Assembly: GCF_016734805.1 (NCBI RefSeq)
Contig: NZ_JAERQG010000001.1
Coordinates: 620,001-684,000, forward strand
DNA length: 64,000 nucleotides
Reading direction: 5' to 3'
DNA from: Marivirga atlantica
GTDB taxonomy: Bacteria > Bacteroidota > Bacteroidia > Cytophagales > Cyclobacteriaceae
Shown here: positions 52,048 to 60,737 of the stretch, piece by piece
Position numbering within the stretch: position 1 is the stretch's first letter
Layout of the letters: each line of letters begins with the position of its first letter
Notes under the pieces: model-generated
The model's database searches: none
What the model was told of the DNA's origin: nothing
What the model saw: only the letters and a program-made list of their open reading frames with translations
Made by a program: the position numbers and the translations under genes

Positions 52048-53193
52048 TTAATCTTGCTTTACTGAGTACATTTCTACTACTGCCGTGATAGCTGCATCAA
52101 TATCTTCAACAGTATTGTATTTACTAAAGCTGAAACGAACGTTAGGCCTGTTCTCTTGTATGTTTAATTCAGCAATTACATGAGAGCCAACGTTGGTTCC
52201 GCTGCTGCAGGCTGAACCGCCACTTGCAGAAATACCTTTTATATCAAGGTTAAAAAGTAGCATTTCACTCATGTCATTTTCAGGAAGCCTTACATTTAAA
52301 ACAGTGTAAAGGCTTTTGTCCGTATCTCCAGACTGGCCATTGAATTGAACTCCATCAATTGCCTTACTTAAACCTTTGATCATGCGCTCTTTTAAACCTT
52401 CAATATGGTTTCTATGCGCCTCCATGTCTCTGTAGGCAATTTCCATAGCTTTGGCTAAACCAATAATGCCATAAACATTCTCAGTTCCTCCACGCATATT
52501 TCTTTCCTGAGCACCACCGTGCATAAAAGGATGAATTTTATGATCTCCATTAATGTATAGAAAGCCAACACCTTTTGGACCATGAAATTTATGGGCAGAC
52601 CCCACAATATGTTGAGCTTTTATCTCTTGCAAATTGTGTACATAGTGCCCCATTGTTTGCACTGTATCAGAATGGAAAACAGCTTTGTGTTGCTTACACA
52701 GCCAGGAAACTTCCTCAATGTCAAGCAGGTTTCCTATTTCATTATTGGCATGCATTAAAGAAACAAGGCTTTCAGGATTATCTTCTAACCATTGCTTCAA
52801 GAAACTCATTTCAACTTCACCTTTATCATTTAATTCGGCATAATTCAACTGAATTTTACCTGTTTTTTCAAGGTGTTGTAAAGGGTGAAGTACAGCATGA
52901 TGCTCAACACGAGAAGTTAGCACCTTCTTTATATTCTTTTGATGAATACTGCAATACAGAGCGGTATTGTCAGCCTCAGTTCCTCCTGATGTAAAGAATA
53001 TTTCCGAAGGAGAAGTATTTAACAAATCGGCTATTGTTTTTCTTGATTTTTCTATAGCCGAACGCACTTCTCTCCCATGCCCATGTATAGATGATGGGTT
53101 GCCAAAATATTCATACATATACGGCTGCATCGCCTCTAGTACTTCAGGATCTATTTTGGTTGTAGCCGCATTATCTAAATATATTCTCTCCAT
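52048..53193 (-). CDS. Cysteine desulfurase (IscS/NifS-like)
   Basis: A PLP enzyme of 381 residues that takes sulphur from cysteine for iron-sulphur clusters or tRNA thiolation. The PLP Lys202 is in GSAHKFHGPKGVGF, the aromatic His98/99 in SRVEHHAVLHPL, and the catalytic Cys329 in ASGGSACSSGTNVGSH. The SGSACxSG loop has the IscS length (group I). No iscU or other cluster genes are adjacent. It begins right after glmM with no gap, suggesting an operon. Confidence 0.93.
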   Translation of the reverse strand: MERIYLDNAATTKIDPEVLEAMQPYMYEYFGNPSSIHGHGREVRSAIEKSRKTIADLLNTSPSEIFFTSGGTEADNTALYCSIHQKNIKKVLTSRVEHHAVLHPLQHLEKTGKIQLNYAELNDKGEVEMSFLKQWLEDNPESLVSLMHANNEIGNLLDIEEVSWLCKQHKAVFHSDTVQTMGHYVHNLQEIKAQHIVGSAHKFHGPKGVGFLYINGDHKIHPFMHGGAQERNMRGGTENVYGIIGLAKAMEIAYRDMEAHRNHIEGLKERMIKGLSKAIDGVQFNGQSGDTDKSLYTVLNVRLPENDMSEMLLFNLDIKGISASGGSACSSGTNVGSHVIAELNIQENRPNVRFSFSKYNTVEDIDAAITAVVEMYSVKQD

Positions 53194-54585
53194 TTACTTC
53201 TGCTCGCTTATTATTTCTTTTATATCAGATATCATTTTTTGAGCCAGATGCTCAGCTTTCGACTCAGAATCAGATTCCGAATAAATTCGGATGATAGGTT
53301 CTGTATTAGATTTTCTTAAGTGAACCCACTCTTTATCAAACTCCACTTTAACACCATCCACTGTATTGATTGGTTGATTCTTATATCTTTCCTGAATAGC
53401 CTTTAAGATTCCGTCAACATCAATTCCTTTCGTAAGTTCAATCTTGTTTTTTGAAATATGGTAATTAGGATAACTACCCCTCAATTGCGAACAAGATTTA
53501 CCACTTTTTGCCAAATGAGTTAAGAATATGGCAACTCCGGCTAAAGCATCTCTCCCGTAATGGATGCCAGGGTAAATTACACCGCCATTGCCTTCACCAC
53601 CAATTATCGCATTTACCTCTTTCATTTTTGTTACCACATTAACTTCCCCAACTGCAGAAGCATGATAGGTACCTCCATGTTTCTCAGTTACATCTCTTAA
53701 TGCTCTGGTACTTGATAGGTTGGAAACAGTATTACCAGGATTCTGGCTTAAAATATAGTTGGCAACTGCTACAAGCGTATATTCCTCACCAAATGGAGTT
53801 CCATCTTCCGAAACCAATGCTAGTCTGTCAACATCAGGGTCTACCACAATACCTAAATCATAATTGCCATTGGCTAATTCACTCGAAATCTGTGTGATAT
53901 TTTCAGGAAGAGGCTCTGGGTTATGAGGGAAATTACCATCAGGGAAACAGTATAATTCTCTAACTTCATCAACACCTAAAGCCTTTAATAATTTAGGGAT
54001 GGCAATGCCTCCTGTACTATTAACGGCATCAACCACAACCTTAAATTTCTTTTCACGGATGGCTTGAACATCAACCAAAGGTAATTCAAGTACCATATCA
54101 ATGTGTTTCTGAATATAGTGATCGTGTGTTGTGTACTTGCCTATTTTCTTTACTTCAGCAAACTCATAATTACCACTTTCGGCAAGCTCTAAAAGCTCTT
54201 GTCCGTCTTCTCCTGAAATAAACTCTCCTTTGTCATTAAGTAATTTTAATGCATTCCATTGCACAGGATTGTGGCTCGCAGTTAATATAATCCCGCCAGC
54301 TGCTTTTTCAATTGGCACGGCTATTTCTACAGTAGGAGTGGTTGAAAGTCCTACATCTATTACATTGAATCCCATCCCTTGTAATGTGGCTGATACCAAT
54401 TTCGAAACCATTTCTCCTGATGGACGAGCGTCTCTTCCAATAACAACTTTTTTATTGTCGGACTTGGTTCTTAACCATGCAGCATAAGCACCTGCAAATT
54501 TTACTACATCTACAGGCGTAAGGGCATCACCTGGCTTTCCACCAATTGTTCCTCTAATACCTGATATCGATTTTATTAAGGTCAT
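53194..54585 (-). CDS. glmM: Phosphoglucosamine mutase
   Basis: Converts glucosamine-6-phosphate to glucosamine-1-phosphate for peptidoglycan and lipopolysaccharide precursors. The phosphoserine Ser104 lies in IILTASHNPVQW, the metal site in IVVDPDVDRLALVS, the sugar-binding loop in GEGNGGVIYPG and the phosphate-binding loop in RKSNTEPIIRIY. At 463 residues it fits the Bacteroidota GlmM-type enzymes. Other phosphohexomutases share this architecture, so the sugar specificity is family-level inference. Confidence 0.9.
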   Translation of the reverse strand: MTLIKSISGIRGTIGGKPGDALTPVDVVKFAGAYAAWLRTKSDNKKVVIGRDARPSGEMVSKLVSATLQGMGFNVIDVGLSTTPTVEIAVPIEKAAGGIILTASHNPVQWNALKLLNDKGEFISGEDGQELLELAESGNYEFAEVKKIGKYTTHDHYIQKHIDMVLELPLVDVQAIREKKFKVVVDAVNSTGGIAIPKLLKALGVDEVRELYCFPDGNFPHNPEPLPENITQISSELANGNYDLGIVVDPDVDRLALVSEDGTPFGEEYTLVAVANYILSQNPGNTVSNLSSTRALRDVTEKHGGTYHASAVGEVNVVTKMKEVNAIIGGEGNGGVIYPGIHYGRDALAGVAIFLTHLAKSGKSCSQLRGSYPNYHISKNKIELTKGIDVDGILKAIQERYKNQPINTVDGVKVEFDKEWVHLRKSNTEPIIRIYSESDSESKAEHLAQKMISDIKEIISEQK

Positions 54586-54605
54586 GTGTTTTTAATTGAA
54601 AGCAG

Positions 54606-54613
54606 CAAAGGTA
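54606..54613 (-). promoter_or_regulatory. Candidate -7 element for glmM
   Basis: On the minus strand this reads TACCTTTG, an exact TAnnTTTG match, 20 bases before the glmM ATG. No -33 TTG appears at standard spacing. Confidence 0.4.
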
Positions 54614-54807
54614 CTAAAAATTGACTGATGAGGTAATTTTTAAGTGCAATAGTATATACATCTTATATATTATTCCGGTGTATGGTTGACACTAACTTGC
54701 ATGACTTAATAATCGTTTGAACCTAACATTTCGATGAACAACACTTTATAACTGATTGAAAATAAATATTTTGAGAAATTGTACTAAGAAAAAAGGATTT
54801 AGCACTC

Positions 54808-54815
54808 TAAGTTTG
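54808..54815 (+). promoter_or_regulatory. Candidate -7 element for the DHp-only membrane protein
   Basis: TAAGTTTG matches TAnnTTTG, 37 bases before the TTG start at 54853. A TTG at 54779-54781 lies 26 bases upstream, slightly beyond usual spacing. It supports the TTG start. Confidence 0.45.
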
Positions 54816-54852
54816 TAGAACAATCTGAACATAGTATTTGTGATCTAGCTCA

Positions 54853-55797
54853 TTGGACAAGCTAAAAATATACATATCGCCACTTTTTTCTTCAGGAGTT
54901 AATGCTGCCATTGATGCAGAGCAAAGAAGGAAAGTGTTTTTAACAAATGCTATAAGTCTTTCAATTGTTGTTTTTAGCTTTATTATTTTGATAAATGATT
55001 ACTTTATCGTCCATAATTATCTGGCAGGGCACCGGAGGCTTATTTTAATAATAGCGCTTTTGTCAGTTCCGTTATTTAACAAGCTTGGTTTTCATGCCCT
55101 TGCAAAATCTGTTTTAATAATTTCGCCTGGTTTTGCGATTATTATTATTCCAGTGATGGTTAAAGATTTTTTTCCAGGGCAATTGCTTTGGTTTCACTAC
55201 GGAACCGCAATTATGACTTCCTTTCCGTTTATATTATTTCATTATAAAAGGGAGAGAGTACTCTGTGTGATACTTTTTCTTGCTTACCTGTTCCTTACAA
55301 TCTTTATCGACCGCATATTACTCTATTACAATCCGGTTCAGTATGGTTTTGAAAATGAGTTGGCAAACTTCACAGACTATAAAATACCACCAATTTTTTT
55401 AAGTGTTTTCTTAAGCTCTGTAGTACTGTGGTTTAATAATGTTAACATCCGCTATGCAACAAAACTGAAGTTAGTTAATCAGGAACTTAAGAATACCAAT
55501 GAAGAATTATTGACTAAATCCGAGCAATTGGATGACCTAAACAAGAATCTGGAAAAATTGGTGATTGAGCGATCAGCCGAAATAAGAACTAAAAACAAGC
55601 AGATAATAGAATACGCTCATTTGAATGCCCATAAAGTAAGAGGCCCCCTGGCAAGAATTATAGGTCTTTTAAACCTTACCAAGCACACAACTGATCAAGA
55701 GGAAATAAAAGAGCTGATAGCCAAAATGGACTTTTCAGCTCAAGAGTTAAATGAAATAATTACAGAAATGAACGAAATTCTTTCTGAAGGAAATTAG
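54853..55797 (+). CDS. Membrane protein ending in a DHp-like hairpin, no kinase domain
   Basis: A complete 314-residue protein of two parts. Six hydrophobic segments fill residues 28-205. A coiled coil follows (NLEKLVIERSAEIRTKNKQ), leading into a hairpin with His260 in LNAHKVRGPLARIIGLLNL. The chain ends 54 residues later, so the HATPase domain is truly absent, and an intact convergent gene follows at once. Start is TTG 54853; a stop codon 12 bases upstream and the lack of any ATG before residue 80 make it the only sensible choice. Sequence around the His is close to that at 1-351 and 19854-21422. Lys follows the His where active kinases have Glu or Asp. It could act as a phosphoacceptor, a dimer partner or an adaptor; I cannot tell which. 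Confidence 0.85.
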   Translation: MDKLKIYISPLFSSGVNAAIDAEQRRKVFLTNAISLSIVVFSFIILINDYFIVHNYLAGHRRLILIIALLSVPLFNKLGFHALAKSVLIISPGFAIIIIPVMVKDFFPGQLLWFHYGTAIMTSFPFILFHYKRERVLCVILFLAYLFLTIFIDRILLYYNPVQYGFENELANFTDYKIPPIFLSVFLSSVVLWFNNVNIRYATKLKLVNQELKNTNEELLTKSEQLDDLNKNLEKLVIERSAEIRTKNKQIIEYAHLNAHKVRGPLARIIGLLNLTKHTTDQEEIKELIAKMDFSAQELNEIITEMNEILSEGN

Positions 55798-56015
55798 AAT
55801 TTACTCATTACTTTGTCTACCTCATTATCCGGATTTGCACAGGCTTCTCCAGGTTGTCTACCGCAAAAGCCACATGCTTCACCCTCTTTATTCAGATAAG
55901 GATTTTGCGAGGCGCATGTTCCTTTAAATTCTCCGTTCTTCAAGAAAATCAAACGAACTGACATTAGTATGAAAAATAGGGCTATAAAACCGATTGTTAT
56001 TAAAAAAACTTCCAT
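55794..56015 (-). CDS. NqrM-like (DUF539) small membrane Cys-rich protein
   Basis: A 73-residue protein with an N-terminal membrane segment (MEVFLITIGFIALFFILMSV) and a short Cys-rich tail: GTCASQNPYLNKEGEACGFC followed by GRQPGEAC. This layout resembles NqrM, the small factor needed to mature the Na+-translocating NADH:quinone reductase, but no nqr genes are in the window. It overlaps the convergent DHp-type gene by 4 bases. Homology is by eye and moderate. Confidence 0.55.
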   Translation of the reverse strand: MEVFLITIGFIALFFILMSVRLIFLKNGEFKGTCASQNPYLNKEGEACGFCGRQPGEACANPDNEVDKVMSKF

Positions 56016-56058
56016 TTTAAATATTTAATACGTGCGTTTAGGCACTTTTAAGATGTTG

Positions 56059-56066
56059 CAAATTTA
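56059..56066 (-). promoter_or_regulatory. Candidate -7 element for the NqrM-like gene
   Basis: On the minus strand this reads TAAATTTG, an exact TAnnTTTG match, about 43 bases before the start codon of the NqrM-like gene. Confidence 0.35.
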
Positions 56067-56090
56067 GTAATCTGCTTGTTTAACACCTAC

Positions 56091-56098
56091 TATCTTTG
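56091..56098 (+). promoter_or_regulatory. Candidate -7 element for mazG
   Basis: TATCTTTG matches TAnnTTTG and lies 74 bases before the mazG ATG. With the divergent element at 56059-56066 it would place two opposing promoters in this short gap. Confidence 0.4.
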
Positions 56099-56172
56099 CT
56101 AAGTTTCGATAATGATGTCTTATTTCCAGAATTTTCGGACATTCGCATAATTGTTCATCTAACAGATTCTCC

Positions 56173-56973
56173 ATGAAAGAAGTAGAAAAATATCCTGACC
56201 CAAACAGAGCAAACAAACTTGATGCTTTTGATCGGTTATTAACTATAATGGATCAGTTGAGAAATCTATGCCCTTGGGATAAAAAACAGACTATCGAAAG
56301 TATCAGACATTTGACAATTGAGGAGACCTATGAATTATCAGATGCGATACTTGAAGGTAATTTGGAAGAAGTAAAAAAGGAATTAGGTGATTTAATGCTG
56401 CATATGGTATTTTATTCGCGCATGGCCGATGAACAAAAAGCATTTGATATGGCAGATGTATTAAATGGGATATCTGACAAACTCATACACAGACATCCGC
56501 ATATATACGGAGATGTGGAGGCGGACAATGAAAAAACTGTTCTTGAGAATTGGGAAAAACTTAAGCTAAAGGAAAAAGGTAATAAATCTGTTTTAGGAGG
56601 TGTTCCGACTTCATTACCAGCTTTGATTAAATCACAGCGCATTCAAGAAAAGGCCAGAGGCGTAAGGTTTGATTGGGACAATAAAGAACAAGTGTGGGAT
56701 AAGGTTAGTGAGGAATTAGCTGAGTTTAAACATGAAGAAGCCGAAGGAAATAAAGAGAAAGCCACAGAAGAATTTGGTGATTTATTGTTTAGCTTGATAA
56801 ATTACGCTCGGTTTATAAAAATTAATCCGGAAGAAGCTTTAGAAAAGACCAACAAGAAATTTATCAAGCGTTTTCAATACCTTGAATCAGCTTCAAAAAG
56901 AGATGGTAAATCACTATCAGATATGACGCTGACAGAGATGGATGAATATTGGAATGCCGCAAAGAAATTATAA
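56173..56973 (+). CDS. mazG: Nucleoside triphosphate pyrophosphohydrolase
   Basis: MazG hydrolyses nucleoside triphosphates to monophosphates and pyrophosphate, clearing aberrant nucleotides. Two MazG domains are visible: LCPWDKKQTIESIRHLTIEE with E-E-V-K-K-E-L-G-D-L in the first, and VRFDWDNKEQVWDKVSEELA with KATEEFGDLLFSLINYAR in the second. The E-x-x-E and E-x-x-D metal motifs are present. The length of 266 residues is normal. apt follows after 27 bases; both handle nucleotides, so an operon is plausible. Confidence 0.94.
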   Translation: MKEVEKYPDPNRANKLDAFDRLLTIMDQLRNLCPWDKKQTIESIRHLTIEETYELSDAILEGNLEEVKKELGDLMLHMVFYSRMADEQKAFDMADVLNGISDKLIHRHPHIYGDVEADNEKTVLENWEKLKLKEKGNKSVLGGVPTSLPALIKSQRIQEKARGVRFDWDNKEQVWDKVSEELAEFKHEEAEGNKEKATEEFGDLLFSLINYARFIKINPEEALEKTNKKFIKRFQYLESASKRDGKSLSDMTLTEMDEYWNAAKKL

Positions 56974-57000
56974 GCAGATTTAACTTTATAGAATAGCTAG

Positions 57001-57534
57001 ATGACTTTATCAGACAAAATAAAAGATGTAATTCGTGATATTCCTGACTTCCCTAAGCCGGGAATTGTCTTTAAGGACATCACCCCTATTTTATCAAATT
57101 CAAAATTGGTAACGGAAGTTGTTGACTGGTTTGTTGAAAAAGGAAAGCAAGATAATATTGATGTAGTTGTTGGTGTTGAATCAAGAGGCTTTTTATTTGG
57201 CTTGCTGATAGCTGAAAAAATGGGTGTTCCATTCGTACCGGTTCGTAAGCAAGGCAAGCTTCCCTATAAAACAATAGCTCACAGCTATGATTTGGAGTAT
57301 GGGAGTGCTACAGTTGAGATTCATGAAGATGCCTTAAAGCCTGGACAAAAAGTAATGATTCATGATGATTTACTTGCTACAGGTGGAACGGCAATGGCAG
57401 CTGCTGAGCTGGTAAAGCAAATAGGAGGCAAAGTATGCAACTATACTTTTTTAATTGAGTTAGGATTCTTGAATGGCAAAGAAAACATAGGCTTGGATAA
57501 TAATGAGGCTATCCATAGCATTATAACATATTAA
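57001..57534 (+). CDS. apt: Adenine phosphoribosyltransferase
   Basis: Salvages adenine to AMP using PRPP. At 177 residues it is the normal length. It has the N-terminal IRDIPDFPKPGIVFKDITPI block, the flexible-loop region VPVRKQGKLPYKT, and the PRPP-binding motif VMIHDDLLATGGTAMAAAEL. It lies between mazG and moxR on the same strand. Confidence 0.96.
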   Translation: MTLSDKIKDVIRDIPDFPKPGIVFKDITPILSNSKLVTEVVDWFVEKGKQDNIDVVVGVESRGFLFGLLIAEKMGVPFVPVRKQGKLPYKTIAHSYDLEYGSATVEIHEDALKPGQKVMIHDDLLATGGTAMAAAELVKQIGGKVCNYTFLIELGFLNGKENIGLDNNEAIHSIITY

Positions 57535-57575
57535 ATTGAAGTTTAAACATCAGAGAGTAATTACATAAGCTAATT

Positions 57576-58559
57576 ATGGAAGAAACAAATATTGATTCAA
57601 AATCAGCCTTACAGCAAAAGGTAACAGAAGTAATGAGCGAGGTAAGTAAAGTAGTAGTTGGCCAGGAATACATGGTGAACAGGTTACTTATTGGCCTTTT
57701 TACAAACGGACATATATTATTAGAAGGTGTGCCAGGCTTGGCTAAAACATTAACAGTTAATACGCTGGCCAATGTGCTACACCTTGATTTTCAAAGAATA
57801 CAGTTTACTCCAGATCTAATGCCTTCTGATTTGATTGGTACTATGATCTATAACCAGAAGGAAGGGAATTTTGAAGTTAAAAAAGGACCTATTTTTTCCA
57901 ATCTTGTTTTAGCGGATGAGGTAAACCGTTCTCCCGCAAAGGTACAGGCTGCTCTGCTTGAGGCTATGCAGGAAAAGCAGGTAACTATTGGTGAAACATC
58001 CTTCAGCCTTGACAGACCATTCTTAGTACTGGCTACTCAAAACCCAGTTGATCAGGAAGGAACCTACCCACTGCCAGAAGCTCAGGTAGATAGATTCATG
58101 CTAAAAGTAACTGTGGATTATCCTACTAAAGAACAGGAGCTTGAGGTAATGCGCAGAATGTCTAATATGTCTTTTAATAAGGAGGTTAATACTTTATTAA
58201 GCAAGGAAGATATTTTTGAAATCCGAGATGCCATTAACCAGGTAGAAATGTCCGATTCACTAGAGCGCTATATTATCGAGTTAGTTTATGCCACCAGAAA
58301 CCCTAAAGACTATAATTTGATTGAAGAAGCAGAGTATATTCAATATGGTGTTTCACCACGTGCCAGTATCAACTTGAACCTGGCATCGAAGGCGGTGGCT
58401 TTCATGGCTGGAAGAGATTATGTATTACCAGAAGATATTAAGGAAGTGGCTTATGATGTAATGAACCACAGAATATTGCTTAATTATGAAGCAGCCGCTG
58501 ATGGTGTTACTACCAAAGATATTATTCAGAAGATTCTTAAGAAGATACCTATTGCGTGA
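57576..58559 (+). CDS. MoxR-family AAA+ ATPase
   Basis: A 327-residue AAA+ chaperone-like ATPase. Walker A is EGVPGLAKT (Lys57), Walker B VLADEVNRSPAKVQAALLEA, and sensor 1 VLATQNPVDQEGTYPLPEAQ. These features are typical of the MoxR proper group. Such proteins usually sit beside DUF58 and von Willebrand A-domain genes and help assemble or activate their partners; here the next gene is a lipoprotein instead, so the usual partners are missing locally. A terminator follows, making this the last gene of the mazG-apt run. Confidence 0.93.
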   Translation: MEETNIDSKSALQQKVTEVMSEVSKVVVGQEYMVNRLLIGLFTNGHILLEGVPGLAKTLTVNTLANVLHLDFQRIQFTPDLMPSDLIGTMIYNQKEGNFEVKKGPIFSNLVLADEVNRSPAKVQAALLEAMQEKQVTIGETSFSLDRPFLVLATQNPVDQEGTYPLPEAQVDRFMLKVTVDYPTKEQELEVMRRMSNMSFNKEVNTLLSKEDIFEIRDAINQVEMSDSLERYIIELVYATRNPKDYNLIEEAEYIQYGVSPRASINLNLASKAVAFMAGRDYVLPEDIKEVAYDVMNHRILLNYEAAADGVTTKDIIQKILKKIPIA

Positions 58560-58583
58560 TGCATAAGTAAATACGACACATAG

Positions 58584-58615
58584 AATGGCTTGCCGGTTGG
58601 CAGGCCATTTTTATT
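58584..58615 (+). terminator. Rho-independent terminator after moxR
   Basis: AATGGCTTGCC (58584-58594) pairs with GGCAGGCCATT (58599-58609) with one G-T pair, a 4-base loop and a T-rich run. Confidence 0.85.
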
Positions 58616-58743
58616 TAACAGAAAATTAATAAGGTGTAACAATTCGTAACAATTTGCTAAAAAGGTTGACAAACTCAGGTAACATTAAATAGCCACCTTT
58701 GAGCCATTAAACAAGCAAAACGATTTTAAACAATTATTTACTT

Positions 58744-60573
58744 ATGAAAAAATTTGCAAAATACGCAATGTTTTTATCAGCACTAGCAGTAGGGTTCACT
58801 GCATGTGATGATGACAATGGAGACGGAAACACTGAGCCGGACTTTGCTGCTCCGACAGCTACTGCTCCAGGAGTACAGTCAGTTACAGTAGAAGAAGCTA
58901 TTGTTCTATCTTTTACTTATAATGCTGAGGCTGGGTTCAAAAGTTCATCAGTTACTCAAGTTGGAGGTGCAACTGAAATTACAACAGATGGTACTGCGGA
59001 AGCAACAGATGGTACCATTGAGGTTACTTACACTGCGAATGCAGAAGCAGGTGCGGGTACTGTGGTTTTAACTGTAGTTGATGGTCAAGACCAAACAGTT
59101 ACAGCAACTGCAGTAGTTAATAAAGTAGCAGCAGATGATGCTATTCCTGCGATCGCAGGCATTCCTGCTTCAGCTACAGTTGATGCTGGACAAGAGCTTG
59201 CGGTATCAGGAGTGGATTTAACATTTGCTGATGGTTTTGGGGCTTTCACTTTATCTGTAGATGGTGGAGCTGCTATTGATTTAGCTGCTACTATAGATGA
59301 TACAAGTGGTTCTGAAGGAACGGCTGATATAGCTTATGCAACTGGTGATTTGACCGATGGTGGACATTCATTAGTTTTTACCTTGGAAGATGGTAATGGT
59401 ACTACTACTACATTCACTCATACGCTTACTGTTAATACTTCAAGAGTAATTGAATCAAACGTTACTTCAGATGTAACATGGTATTCTGCAACCACTTACG
59501 AACTAGGAGGTAGAATAGCAGTTGAAGATGGAGCAACACTCACAATTCAGCCAGGAACTGTTATTAAAGGACAAGCTGGTGCAGGTGCAAACTCTACTGT
59601 TTTAATTGTTGCAAGAGGTGGTAAATTAATGGCTGAAGGTACTGCTGAAAGCCCAATAATCTTCACTTCTGTTGCTGATAATATTGTTTCAGGTCAAATC
59701 GAATCACCAAACTTGGAGCCAGATGTAAATGGATTATGGGGTGGTTTAATAGTTTTAGGTAATGCTCCTATTGCTGCTTCATCTATTCCTGCTCAAATAG
59801 AAGGTATCCCAACTACTGACCCTAACGGACTATACGGTGGAACTGATCCAGCAGATAACTCTGGTGTAATCAAATATGTTTCTGTAAGACATGGTGGAAC
59901 ATTGATCGGTTCTGGTAATGAAATTAATGGTATCACTTTAGGTGGTGTTGGTTCTGGAACTGTTATTGAGAATGTTGAAGTTGTTGCAAACCAGGATGAT
60001 GGAATCGAGTGGTTTGGTGGTAACGTTGATGTTACTAATGCTCTAATCTGGAATGCAGGCGATGATGGTCTTGACACTGATCAAGATTGGATTGGAACTT
60101 GCGAGAATTTTATTATCGTTACTCCTGATGGTAGTGCATTTGAGCTAGATGGACCTGAAGGTGGTGTGGCTAAAAGAAGCTTCCATTCTTTCACTAACGG
60201 TATTGTTTATGCTGGAGATGATATTGACCACTTGGTTGATTGGGATGGATCAACAAACGCGGTATTAACTGATATTTATTTCTACGGATGGTCTAATTCT
60301 TATGGATTCATTGTAGATGAAGATCCTGAAGAAGCTGGTGACCAAAGATTTATTCCTTTCGAATCATTCGGAGGAGATATGTCTGGAACTTCTACTGGTT
60401 TCCAATATACAATGCCAACAAACGGCAGACCTTATGCCGAAGTATTCGAAGGTGTTCCTGATGCTGCTACTACTGAGGTTGCTTTAAATGCGAATACAGT
60501 AGGTCCTGATGCTGCAGGTTTTGCTTGGACATGGGCTTCACAGTCAGATGCTTTATCCTCTATCGGATTATAA
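58744..60573 (+). CDS. Beta-helix lipoprotein paired with a TonB-dependent receptor
   Basis: A 609-residue lipoprotein (signal MKKFAKYAMFLSALAVGFTA, lipobox Cys21 followed by acidic residues). Residues about 35-235 form two or three Ala/Thr-rich Ig-like repeats. The C-terminal half is a right-handed beta helix (TLTIQPGTVIKGQAGAGANS, then LMAEGTAESPIIFTS, then WNAGDDGLDTDQDW). Parts resemble the lipoprotein at 44210 (V-T-x-D-x-x-W, G-T-x-x-S-x-P-I-x-F-T-S). The TonB receptor gene follows 164 bases later, past a terminator-like hairpin. A SusD-like partner is absent, so this protein may fill that role; substrate unknown. Confidence 0.85.
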   Translation: MKKFAKYAMFLSALAVGFTACDDDNGDGNTEPDFAAPTATAPGVQSVTVEEAIVLSFTYNAEAGFKSSSVTQVGGATEITTDGTAEATDGTIEVTYTANAEAGAGTVVLTVVDGQDQTVTATAVVNKVAADDAIPAIAGIPASATVDAGQELAVSGVDLTFADGFGAFTLSVDGGAAIDLAATIDDTSGSEGTADIAYATGDLTDGGHSLVFTLEDGNGTTTTFTHTLTVNTSRVIESNVTSDVTWYSATTYELGGRIAVEDGATLTIQPGTVIKGQAGAGANSTVLIVARGGKLMAEGTAESPIIFTSVADNIVSGQIESPNLEPDVNGLWGGLIVLGNAPIAASSIPAQIEGIPTTDPNGLYGGTDPADNSGVIKYVSVRHGGTLIGSGNEINGITLGGVGSGTVIENVEVVANQDDGIEWFGGNVDVTNALIWNAGDDGLDTDQDWIGTCENFIIVTPDGSAFELDGPEGGVAKRSFHSFTNGIVYAGDDIDHLVDWDGSTNAVLTDIYFYGWSNSYGFIVDEDPEEAGDQRFIPFESFGGDMSGTSTGFQYTMPTNGRPYAEVFEGVPDAATTEVALNANTVGPDAAGFAWTWASQSDALSSIGL

Positions 60574-60598
60574 GAATAAAAAGTAATTTCTTTAATGA

Positions 60599-60629
60599 AG
60601 GGCTTGCCATAATTTGGTAAGCCTTTTTT
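60599..60629 (+). terminator. Hairpin terminator between lipoprotein and receptor
   Basis: GGCTTGCCA (60601-60609) pairs with TGGTAAGCC (60615-60623) with one G-T pair, followed by seven T residues. It could let the lipoprotein be made in excess over the receptor if termination is partial. Confidence 0.8.
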
Positions 60630-60737
60630 ATTATCTAAATGTTAAGACGAAGCTGTGTATTTAATATTTCATTAATTAGAAATGGTATTCATTTGCCTAT
60701 TTTTATCGGATTTTTGCAGGAATAAAAATTTTAAGTG

